This document shows positions 24,526-34,124 of a DNA stretch of 64,000 nucleotides, in pieces. The position numbers and the translations under genes were made by a program. Below the pieces are notes generated by a model. It was not told where the DNA came from. It made no database searches and saw only the letters and a program-made list of their open reading frames with translations. Positions within the stretch are counted from its first letter, which is position 1; each line of letters opens with the position of its first letter. The stretch comes from Engraulis encrasicolus (taxonomy: Eukaryota; Chordata; Actinopteri; Clupeiformes; Engraulidae): the NCBI RefSeq assembly GCF_034702125.1, contig NC_085857.1, forward strand, positions 60,195,814 to 60,259,813, read 5' to 3'.

Positions 24526-26506
24526 CACTGATTCGTGAGAAAGCGGCTAAAACATGTCTCAGCAATAAACTGCCAATTCTGTTGAAAATAAACTACATTT
24601 TCATGAACAAAATGAATCCAGGTAAAGACCCATGGGTCTGTTACATAAATGTACAGTCGTTTGAAATATTTAAGTGTAATTGTATTACTTTTCATGGCTA
24701 TAAACCTGCCCACACCCTGTAAAAACAGCTGTCCCAAGTACAGACATCATCATTTCAATTGACTTAAAATATAAAAATCTCTGATATTATTGAATAATAT
24801 CACCATGATCTGAAAGTCCATATTGAAGTGGTTCTGCAGATATGCACATAGTGCGTGTAAAGCAATATTTACTACTATTTTCTGATTGCTCAAAGTGTGT
24901 CCAGCATATTAGTCACCACCGTCAGATTTTTTAAAAAAGACAATAAAATCAGGTATGCGCAAGGTCATTGTCATTAATTAGGACCCCCTTTCAAACCTTT
25001 AGCTCTACTGAATACTTCACCATCACTGAAGCTCCTGTAAGTTTACTAATTTCTCCTCAATTTGATAATTTGTTTGGACACTGGTACTGTCCCAACCATA
25101 AACTGTCAACACCGTCGGGGGGTCTAACCCTAAAGCGACCGACCCCGGGCACATATTTTCATACACCATTTCTGCAATTTTCATCAGAAACACTTGTCCT
25201 TCTAGGAGTTTGTCAATACATGTGTTTTGCATGGTGTGAATGATAATAATAATCAAAACACCTCTGGGGTCATTTATGACCCCGAGAGGATCCATGAGAT
25301 ACTCAACATTATAATGTCCATTGTTGTAATTTTCAAACTCTGCTTTTTGTATTTTGTTTCTAGGGGCAGGCCATGGTCTGCAGACCTAAAATATTCATAA
25401 TATAAACATTTATAGTGTTAAAATATAATATATTATATAAATAAATAGGGCACCCCTGCGATAGCCAACCAAGCCATTGTGAGGGCACCCAGGTAGCATT
25501 TTCTCTGTTATTGCTTCATATTAGTAGTTCACAAAAAAGCATGTGTTTTACATGTTTTTGACAAGTTTTAAGAATATGCTTCCAATAAGTATCTACAAAT
25601 ATGTTGAATTGTAAAAGTAATTCACTTAAATACAGTAAACTTATTTTTTACTTCTAATTCTGTCTGACGTTGGTGACAAAACCAAGAAAGAGCCCATTTT
25701 ATGAAAAATGTAAAACATGGGGAGCTTGGCCAATACATTCACTGCACAGCCAAGACGTTCATCTATGATAATACACCTCTATGTTTTGGATTTGAACAAC
25801 TTAAAACGTGTTTATGCCACATTTTCAATAATCTAGGCCTACTTCCTAGAGTATCTAACAAATCAAGAAAAAACACATACACAAACATACTGTGCACACA
25901 CAAAAATAAAGTGTTTCTGCTAGATGTCATTGACTTGAGAGGGCTTTTTATTTTGCTAAATATAGGTAATAATTAGGTCACTTTCACCACCTTCAGATTA
26001 CTGTCACCACCGTCAGTTCTTAAGTCACCACCGTAAGAAGGAGTTTTGGACATTTTAAATGAATGTGCTTACAAAATTTTCCTTTGGAGTTGTTGAATTA
26101 TCAAAGTAATAGCAAATTTAAGCCTACACGAATATTTGTGAAATTACAAAAAATGTTTGATCTATTTAGGCATTAAGTAAGCATTGTCTGACAGCACATA
26201 TTTTTAAATTAGAACACATGAAGCAGTATTAAAATAGAATGAAAGTGAATTTTCAACATTTAAAGGCGTATGTGTGAACCAAAAAAACACACACAATCAC
26301 TTAAAAACTCCAGATACATATGCAACCAAATCAATACACTTTTTATTGCTTTTAATTGTGTCTGACGGTGTTAATTGTGTCTGACGGTGCATTTCTGAAA
26401 AGCCAAGACCTTTGTCTACGAGGGTATACCATATTATTTTGTAATTCACTTCGTTTTTTTCTTTCAAGATTACAACCTGTTTTATCCACTTTCTCAAGAA
26501 TCAGTG
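24526..26506. mobile_element. Chapaev/CMC-like non-autonomous element nested in the gypsy LTR
   Basis: 1,981 bp. Left end CACTGATTCGTGAGAAAGCG and right end CTTTCTCAAGAATCAGTG are inverted repeats of about 28 bp with few mismatches, flanked by a 4-bp duplication ATGG. CAC-type termini with 3-4 bp target duplications are typical of the CMC superfamily; the 4-bp size fits Chapaev. Subterminal copies of the core GTCACCACCGTCAGA occur at 24911, about 25983, 26003 and 26023, and in reverse at about 25662, 26361 and 26379. Such clusters are plausible transposase-binding sites. No transposase frame is present. A piggyBac-family piece is nested at 25126-25525. Confidence 0.72.
25126..25525. mobile_element. 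piggyBac-type MITE family A, truncated copy
   Basis: Begins AACCCTAAAGCGACCGAC, the terminus of the 13595 and 54323 copies, though TTAA has become CTAA. It follows their sequence through GGGGTCATTTATGACCCC (about 25265) to CCCAGGTAGCATTTTCTCTG and then stops. The distal half is missing. Confidence 0.75.
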
Positions 26507-26510
26507 ATGG

Positions 26511-26554
26511 ATATATTGTCAGTCAGGTAATTGAGAGAACCCAAAGATATTACA
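26511..26554 (+). repeat. 3' LTR of gypsy element, last part
   Basis: ATATATTGTCAGTCAGGTAA to ATATTACA, matching the end of the 5' LTR. The target duplication ATGAG follows. Confidence 0.88.
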
Positions 26555-26559
26555 ATGAG

Positions 26560-27251
26560 CATACCTTTTTCTTGGAGAAAAATTGAGTGACCAGTTGGCT
26601 GCCTCGTCTGGCTCTCTCCTCTTTCTCCCATCTTTCCTTAAGTGTTTGCCAACCTGACTTCCTTAATCTTTCACTACCGGCTCACCATCATGTGGTTAAG
26701 ACATAGATTGTATATTACTAACATTTCTATGGGTTAAGAACTCAGTCGCTCTGTACACCTGCTGCCAGCATTTCGGATGCTGTTCGATTCAACGCCTTGC
26801 GCGTTGCCAGGTTGGACCGCACCATTTCGCAAGAGCTCAGGGGGAAGGGGAAATGACAATATAATAAAGAACTGACGAAAACATTATGCCGGGCCATTAG
26901 AATCAGTACCACTGATCAGTACTCACTCTGAGAGCTTTGTTTTTTATTTCCTTTGATTCTGATCATTTAATGTCGTAATGTTTTCATTTTCTTTGACTCT
27001 AATTGTTTCTTGTTTTATTTCTTTTTACTTTCATTTTTTTGTGAAAGACATTGAATTGCATTTTATTTGTATTAGTATAGGTAGCCTAATCAGGGACTGA
27101 GGATGCAAATTAGCTATCTAGCTACAAACCTTTTATGTATTTGCAAGTTGTGTCATGCCTTGTCATGTCATGTTTGTAACTATGTGCACTGCATTGTCCC
27201 TGTTAAATGTTTGAAATGCACTGTACAAATAAATGTACCTTGCTTTGCCTT

Positions 27252-27292
<41 letters not shown>

Positions 27293-27313
27293 ACTCTCAC
27301 TCTCTCTCCCTAG
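26560..27313. other. Intron 3, 3' part, no gene recognised
   Basis: No coding or repeat termini seen to about 27250. From 27256 a (TC)n tract with CACTCT variants forms the polypyrimidine tract of the exon 4 acceptor (CTCTCTCCCTAG). Confidence 0.6.
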
Positions 27314-27429
27314 GTCTCTGCCCCGCCCCCCCAAACCTCCTGTCTCCCCTAAGCCTTCAGCTGCCTCACGATTTGCCCACCAGCAGCAGAACACACTTCC
27401 TGTACGGAGAGTACTGTTACCTGACCCAG
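27314..27429 (+). CDS. CASKIN-like gene, exon 4 of the window
   Basis: Acceptor CTCTCTCCCTAG precedes 27314, with a long (TC)n tract behind it; donor GTAACG follows 27429. The first base completes Arg with the AG of exon 3. It encodes SLPRPPKPPVSPKPSAAS, with PxxP-type SH3 ligands (RPPKPPVSPKP), then RFAHQQQNTLPVRRVLLPDP plus one base. The G joins AG at 37071 to make Glu. 116 bp is not a multiple of 3. A (CA)n-(CT)n tract starts about 20 nt into the next intron, and a damaged duplicate of the exon's 3' edge lies at 27661-27680. Confidence 0.82.
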
Positions 27430-27445
27430 GTAACGTGTGCGCGCG

Positions 27446-27650
<205 letters not shown>

Positions 27651-27660
27651 CTGTTTGCAG

Positions 27661-27680
27661 GGTACTGCTACTTGACTTAG
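27661..27680 (+). other. 20-nt microexon-like duplicate of exon 4 edge
   Basis: GGTACTGCTACTTGACTTAG is preceded by a strong acceptor (over 100 nt of CT, then ACCTGTTTGCAG) and followed by donor-like GTGTGT. It resembles the exon 4 end GTACTGTTACCTGACCCAG. Spliced in phase 1 after exon 4 it would read GYCYLT and then stop at its own last codon (TAG). It could be a poison exon or a decoy left by microsatellite-associated duplication. Confidence 0.35.
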
Positions 27681-27993
27681 GTGTGTGCTTGTGTGTGAGG
27701 CAATTTTGAAAACTATCTCTGAACTGCAGGAAGCCACATCTTGAGCACTCACCAGTCTAAAGCAGAGAATAAACAAACATTGTTATTTCATTCTATACAG
27801 TATCGACAACATTTCTTGCGAAATAAATTGCTAAAGAAAATATTGTCATTTAGATCATTTATTTGCAGAAAATCTCAAAATGGTCAATATCACACATAAC
27901 ATGCAATGTTTCCAAATCCCTAAAAAGGCAAAGAAAACAAGTTGATATTAACTTAAAAACATCATAATAGTAATTTATTTACTTGGGAAGCGT

Positions 27994-28347
27994 TCAGAAA
28001 TCAATATTTGGTGGAATAAGTAGTTTTGTAGTAACAGCTTTCATGCATTTTGGTACGCGTTCCATTACTCCTTCACATTGTTCTTGGATGACTTTACTCC
28101 AGGCCTGGTGCAAGAATTCAAGTTGCTGAGCTTGGGTTGATGGCTTTTGACCATCCCGCGTCCTCTTCATCACATTCCAGAGGTTTTCAAAGGGATTCGG
28201 GCCTGGTGTTTGGGCTGACCATATCAGGGTATTGATCTGTTGGTCCTCCATCCACAGCTTGATTGGCCAAACTGAGTGGCTGGAGCATTGTCCTTCTCTT
28301 AAAAAAATCAGTCCTGCAATACTTTCATTCTCACGCAAGGCGCACAC
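27994..28347 (-). pseudogene. Tc1/mariner transposase, C-terminal fragment
   Basis: Minus-strand frame of about 117 codons. SVWPIKLWMEDQQINTLIW leads to SAQTPGPNPFENLWNVMKR, the end of the DDE catalytic domain (family pattern WPAQSPDLNPIENLW; the final catalytic acid is in ENLW), then WSKVIQEQCEGVMERVPKC. The N-terminal helix-turn-helix and first two acids are missing, so it is inactive. The bordering sequence 27840-27993 may be the 3' inverted repeat. Confidence 0.85.
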
Positions 28348-28889
28348 ACTTTTTGGTTCTATTTGAGTGGTTCAATTTGTGTTTTTGTGCTCATCGCATT
28401 GTGATGGGCTGATGTCCCGACCCCGTGTGTCCGCGTGCGTGCACGCAGGGGTGGGGGAAAGACATCAAGCGTGTCATCAATGCCCATCCCCACAGAGCCA
28501 TGAAACCCACTGCGCTCCGAAGATCCAAGCAATTGTATCAGTATTTTAGCCTTACAGGCATAGCCTACGGGTTATTTCAATTGTGCCAACAGCAAAGGTT
28601 ACGTTTGCCGTCACAGGCTTGCTGTAATAGGCTATGACCAGTAAGCTTCAAGTTGTCTGTCTTTTCTTCTCCTTCTTTCAATATTTATGTAAAAAGTTAA
28701 AGCCTAAATAAGTAATAAATAAAGTAGGCTAAACAAGTTAAATAAAGTTGTTGTACATGAACTGAAGTCATCAACAGTGGGGTCGTCTTAGGCTCAGTCA
28801 TTTAAAATTGGTGTTAAAGTTTGGTTTTCACTTCCAAGTTGAAGTTTAGGGTCTATAGAAAAATTTGAGTTCGAGTGTCAAACACACAG
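28348..28889. other. Intron 4 sequence, coding-like island unassigned
   Basis: A + frame at about 28447-28528 (GWGKDIKRVINAHPHRAMK) has coding-like composition after a GCACGCAG acceptor-like site but lacks a GT donor at its end. No family recognised. The rest is AT-rich. Confidence 0.25.
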
Positions 28890-29450
28890 ATAACAAAATG
28901 GCCTGCGGGGGGCGCTCTAAAATATATAAACTGCTATAACTTTTGATTAGGTAAACCAAATTTAACATATGAGGTATGTATGGATTCAGCATGAAGATGA
29001 GACACCGGTGGGCTAAGTATTTGGTTACCAGATTAAAGACACACTATGTAATAAACACACTTTTAGCCAATGGACAGCTAAATCCGGGCTTTTTTAAGAT
29101 AAAGGGTGGAAATGCCCTCAAAGTTGCAATGAAACATAATGTATTGTTACAAGTTATTGTAAATAAAGCCTGGGTTATCTCTTAACTTGATTTGTTCAGA
29201 ATATCCCTGAAGCATACAGATACTTAGGATACCTATACACAAATATGACTGCATAAAGCCTATGTCATATTTAGCACCCAACTTGCAACTTTGAGTTTAT
29301 GAATTTAGGATCATGAGTACCAGCTTTTTTTTTTCAATCAAGCCATCATTTTATTCACAGCTTAAAAACGTTATATCTGGAAGAAAGTACATCAATAATA
29401 ATAATAATAACAATGATAATAACAATAATAATAATAATAATAATAATGAT
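28890..29450 (+). repeat. Long inverted repeat, left arm
   Basis: Runs from ATAACAAAATGGCCTGCGG through GTAACCAAATACTTAG-type words (in reverse) to the (AAT)n block at 29396-29447. The partner is 31258-31846 in reverse complement, including its (TTA)n. Imperfect but clearly homologous over more than 500 bp. It may be two opposite copies of one repeat or the arms of one large-TIR element. Confidence 0.75.
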
Positions 29451-29454
29451 GATT

Positions 29455-29502
<48 letters not shown>
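29396..29502. repeat. (AAT)n and (ATC)n trinucleotide repeats
   Basis: (AAT)n with ATG/AAC variants to 29447, then (ATC)n at 29456-29502. Frames here read poly-Asn then poly-His and are artefacts. Confidence 0.9.
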
Positions 29503-29503
<1 letters not shown>

Positions 29504-29610
29504 ACACTATGGGGAACATCATTTTTTCCTGCATTCATGGATAACATTTATTCCAATACTTCACTGTACAATGACTATGACAGAGAACAGATGCAAGTCA
29601 GTGGTCAGTC

Positions 29611-29823
29611 TTAGAAATTGCTTGTGCACTTGCACAGACGTGTGCACTTTAACTCTGCCTTCATGCACTTGCACCAAGATCTGGCAGGTCTATTTGTACA
29701 CATACTAGAACAGCTGCACTTCACCTCTAGTTGGAATACATATTTGGCAACTGCATCTTTGGTAGTGTAGTCCAAATCTGGGAACTGTTCATTTGTTACC
29801 AGATTGGCAGGCATTTCTGGCAA
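29611..29823 (-). pseudogene. Cys-rich C-terminal fragment of a likely TE-encoded protein
   Basis: The minus-strand frame contains VKCSCSSMCTNRPARSWCK followed by CMKAELKCTRLCKCTSNF, with regularly spaced cysteines. Similar Cys-rich ends (CxCxxxxCxxxRCxCxxxxxxCtxxCxC) occur in fish repeat-encoded proteins and in CXC/tesmin-like domains. Only about 70 codons are present and no partner domain was found. Family assignment is tentative. Confidence 0.35.
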
Positions 29824-29944
29824 ATGCAGATAATAAGAACGGTTTTCATTCTTGTCAACTACGCTGGTAACAAATGGTCAGTCCCCAGATGACAGAGATG
29901 TCCTCATAACAGCAGATGATTGTGTCTACCATGTATGAAATAGT

Positions 29945-30800
29945 CCTATAGTATTATTTAGTATGCTTGCCAAAGGCCTCTGCTTGCCCCCAGCAAGCAT
30001 ACTAATTGTTATCCAACAGTTTATTTAGTATGCTTACGGGAAAGCACACTAATTGTTCATCAACAGTTTACTATTATTCTACATTTTTCCATTCACCTCG
30101 GCCTATGGGAATCGCCATTCATTAGTACGGCGACTTTGAATCGTTGCAGCATTCGAGATAGAGACACGGTTCGAGTGCCAAAACGAACGGCTCAAAAGGG
30201 GCTCAGGGTGGTGTATTTTTCACTGGCCTACCCCCTTTCATTCGTTCACCAGACTTGTTTTTCCTCAGTTTTTTCTCTGTTTTCCCCCTCATTGAAATTA
30301 ATGGTAGAATGGTCAAGATGATGTCACAAACTGTGGCAGTTAGAGATGACCTGTCCTGGGGTTTTTAACTAGGTATCAACTAGGTATAGGCATTGTCAGA
30401 GAGGTCTTGGCTCTGAATACAAACTGTGTGAAGATCATAAGCCAACTCTTAAAAATGTTTCAGAGAGAGCAGTTTTAAAATCCCTATGATGTGACCTCAT
30501 TCACTTAGAAAAAAACGTGTGAACAGCTCAGCGCATAGGCCTGAATATGTCAATTTTTTGACTGAACCGTTTGGTCTAGAAAAGTGATCTCAGCTTTGAC
30601 ATGAAGAGCAGGGTTGTGCCATTTGTGTGTCAATATCATCTAAAAACTTGAGTTGGCGATATGACAGCGTAAAAATAAGGATGCACATATTACTCAGCTA
30701 TTGACTGCCAAACTGTCACCTTTAGAATATGCATTCATACACACATGCAGCCTTGTAGAACTTTAGACCTCTGCTGTTACCTGAGCAACCGTGGCCTAAT
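29945..30800. other. Loop of the inverted repeat, hairpin-rich segment
   Basis: AGTATGCTTGCC at 29958 and AGCAAGCATACTAATTGTT at about 29992 form a hairpin; AGTATGCTTACGGG at about 30030 and CAAGCATACT near 31219 are relatives. This suggests a fish repeat family with AGTATGCTTG termini. No coding similarity. Confidence 0.4.
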
Positions 30801-30827
30801 ATGCTGCTGTGGCCACTCTATACAGTA

Positions 30828-31091
<264 letters not shown>

Positions 31092-31257
31092 CAGACAGAC
31101 AAACACACACAAACACACACAGACACACACACACACTCAGACCTCTATCTCTTTCCCTCGTGTTTCTGTGTGTGTATACAACAGCTATGTGTGTGTCTGT
31201 TTGTGGGCATAAGCCGCAAGCATACTAATAGCATTGTCTCTCCGGACATGCAGTCTT

Positions 31258-31270
31258 ATTATTGTTATTA

Positions 31271-31324
<54 letters not shown>

Positions 31325-31846
31325 GATTTGTTTTCTTCCAGATATCACGTTTTTTGTGATTTTATGTGTGAATAGAATATGGCTTGATTGAAAAAAGTTG
31401 ATACTCATGATCCTACATTCATAAACTTAAAGTTGCAAGTTGGGTCCTAAATATCACATAGGCTTTATGCAGCCATATTTTCGTATAGGTATCCTAGGTA
31501 TCTTTGTGCTTCAGGGATATTCTGAACAAATCAAGTTGAATGATATCCCAGGCTTTATTTACAATAACTTACAACAATAAATGATGTTTCATTGCAACTT
31601 ATAGGGCATTTCCACCCTTTATCTTAAAAAAACCCCTGAATTTTGCTGTCCATGGGCTAAAAGTGTGTTTATTACATAGTGTGTCTTTAATTCGGTAACC
31701 AAATACTTAGCTCATCAGCTCCTTCTCTTCATGCTGAATCCAAGCTTACCTCATATGTTAAATTTGGTTAAACTAATAAAAAGTTATAGCAGTTTATATA
31801 TTTTAGAGCGCCCCCTGCAGGCCATTTTGTTATAACCATGTTAAAA
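31258..31846 (-). repeat. Long inverted repeat, right arm
   Basis: Reverse-complement partner of 28890-29450. It begins with (TTA)n (31258-31324), then AGATATCACGTTTTTTGTG, CTTGATTGAAAAAAGTTG, and ends GAGCGCCCCCTGCAGGCC and TTTTGTTAT. Confidence 0.75.
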
Positions 31847-32365
31847 CCATGGTTTTAAATAAGGGCTTTTTGGGCGGGCAACCATGGTTAAAATAAAACT
31901 TGGTTTGGGGGGAACCATGATTTATGGTAAAGAGTATACTATGGTTATACCATAAGTTAAACCATAGTCACAAACCATGGTTGTCATGGTTATACTAAAA
32001 ACCATGTTTAACTATAATCCCTGGTAAATCTATGGTAAATGATTAGTTTTCATAGTACAACCATGGTTAATCTCTGTAAGGGCTACTACTATGACAGCTA
32101 CTGTACTAGAACTATGGTTGGTTGATAGTACTTGGAATCGCCATGAAATGTGGTAGTAAAACCATGGTTACTGCATTACAACCATGGTCGATTTTCGTAA
32201 GGGTAGAGTAATCATGAAATGCCATGGTAGAACCATCTTACTACATAAAAATCACAGTAATACCATAGTAAGCCATAGTACAATTATGGTAGGTTTAGAG
32301 TACATACCATGCCATGATAATCATAGTAATACCATAATAAACCATGGTCCATTTTCGTACTGATT
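31845..32365. repeat. AACCATGGTT palindromic repeat block
   Basis: About 520 bp saturated with CCATGGT/ACCATGG and CTATGGT/ACCATAG words in both orientations. GATTTTCGTAAGGG and CATTTTCGTACTG appear near the 3' side. Probably a fish DNA-transposon-derived repeat; no termini or target duplication established. Confidence 0.7.
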
Positions 32366-32559
32366 CTCACATTGTTTGACGATTTGAAAGGTCTACTATT
32401 AAAACTCAAGACTTGTTTTCTTCTATGTGGATATTTTTTTCATTTGGTAAAATTACGGACAGTGCAATGAACTGCCTTTTGTGACTTTCTGATGCTTTGT
32501 GGAATTAACAAAATCGGAAGTGTCCCGTCGCTGCGGCTTATTGAGAGGGTGAAATGTTC

Positions 32560-33430
32560 ACAAGCACCAAGCAGGATTTAAGGGCAGTTTTTGTAGCAGG
32601 TGGCATTACACGATACTTCAACATATATACAGAAAATCAAGGACTTGTTAAGTGATGCCACCTGCTACAAAAAACTTGTTAAGCGATGCCACCTGCTACA
32701 AAAAACTGCCCTTAAATCCTGTTCAATCATATAAAGACATGCTGAACCAAAAAATACACCAATGACTAAACATGAAACATCTCAACGAACATGAAGCGAA
32801 ATTCCTAGCGAATGAACACCCAGTTACACCAGTGTTTTTTTGCACTACCAAAAATACACAAATCAGAAACGGACCCTCCATACCATCCAATTGTTTCAGG
32901 AATCGACTCTTTAACAGAGAAAGTGTCTGAATTCGTGGATTACCATATCCAGCCTCTGGTGAAGACGTTACCATCATCCATAATAGACGGTGGGCTAGAT
33001 TTCGTAGCTCCTTTAGAAAACGAGTTTCGTTTGCACTCTCGAGTGGCGACTTGATTTTTCTAATATAACCTCCTGGCAATATGTTGACGTTGACTTTGTA
33101 TTGACGTGACGTCACTTGGTCGGCTAGTTTTCGTTGTCATTTTTATAAATCAATGTGCAAGTTCCTTCATAAAAGGATGTTTCCCATGTAGAAATTGTGC
33201 GGCTTGCCCGCATATACTAAAAAACAATTAATTGACAAATCATCAAACAGGAAAAACTTATAACGTGCACGATTTACCTTTTACAATGGCCATGTCAGAT
33301 GTCATGTGTGGGAAAGACCATAAGGTCATTAAAAACTAGATTAAGTGAACAGAAATCAGCCATCAGAAGAGGTGACATAATGTCACCGTTCGCAAGACAC
33401 TTCATGGAAACAAACCATAGATTACACAAA
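32560..33430 (+). mobile_element. Penelope-like element fragment
   Basis: The frame at 32812-33054 encodes PKIHKSETDPPYHPIVSGI, DSLTEKVSEFVDYHIQPLV and a decayed continuation. This is the Penelope RT region that normally reads PKIHK-PPGRPIVSG-NS-TE-SK-VD. At 33165-33420, in broken frames, KGCFPCRNCAACPH and EISHQKRxxx-type remnants resemble the zinc-finger plus GIY-YIG endonuclease part. The YADD-bearing middle is deleted. A short unit (CTTGTTAAGYGATGCCACC) is tandemly duplicated at 32643-32700, and the segment at 32565-32605 is its inverted partner. Confidence 0.72.
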
Positions 33431-34124
33431 ACATGTATGTTTTGATCATTTTGATATAAGCTATGAACTGGTAAATTTTCATGGTGATATGTGTAAGCAA
33501 AAATGTTACCTCACCTGCACAATACCGTAATTAACCAGCCTGTTACAGCAGTTTTTGGCTTTCTATGGCTGTCATGTTACTAAATGACTTGTTTAAATGA
33601 TCTTTACATATTCATAACAGTTATGACTAAGAGCTTGAACATTCATTTTTTGTTCAAGTAGATTTTTGATGTATAAATGTATGAAAATCCCCAATATAAG
33701 TCTTTAAATGCCGTTTTCTCAAAATGAGATTTCATTTTTAGGTGCACATTTCTCAGCCTGTGTTGAACCAAGGCAGACCATACTTTCCAGTTTCACACAT
33801 AGCATTAATATGAAGACATTCCCAGCTGGACTTATTTATAAATTGTTCCTGGACAGATTTATGGGTAATTTTACCTGGAAATCATGGCGGAAAATAGAGT
33901 TTTAAAGGTCATGATAGTATTTCCCAAGTCATAAAAGCAGATATCCTAAAATCCATCTAGGTATTTTTTGTCATTTGATATATGAACAAACGAAAAAAAG
34001 GATTTTGGTCTTAGCTTTATCTGCCTAATTTGCAAAATGAAATATGCAAATTTAAAAAACTTGTTATACATTATTTTCTTATATTGATGTATGTAATCAA
34101 CTGGTAAAGTTTCATGGTGATCCC
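33431..34124. other. AT-rich intronic sequence, MITE-like
   Basis: No gene. CTGGTAAATTTTCATGGTG at 33468 and CTGGTAAAGTTTCATGGTG at 34099 are near-identical, and a close relative (TGAGAAAGTTTCATGGTGAT) is inside the piggyBac MITE at 13911. This suggests a related, diverged element. Confidence 0.4.

Larger units (their letters stand above)
21675..26554 (+). mobile_element. Ty3/gypsy LTR retrotransposon, internally deleted, with nested insertions
   Basis: Two 248-bp LTRs (21675-21922; 24322-24525 plus 26511-26554) are bounded by the 5-bp target duplication ATGAG at 21670-21674 and 26555-26559. The LTR ends follow TGTAATAT...ATATTACA; the first T of the left copy is mutated to G. A primer-binding-site-like GTGGCGACGAGGATGGG follows the left LTR, and a purine tract AGGGGAAGGAG precedes the right one. 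By eye the LTRs differ at about 7 positions, suggesting a fairly recent insertion. RT, RNase H and most of integrase are deleted. The right LTR is split by a Chapaev-like element (24526-26506). Confidence 0.9.

Noticed and set aside
24895..26400. CRISPR-like array of GTCACCACCGTCAG repeats
   Set aside because: Spacing is irregular, orientations are mixed, and the sequence is a eukaryotic transposon interior.
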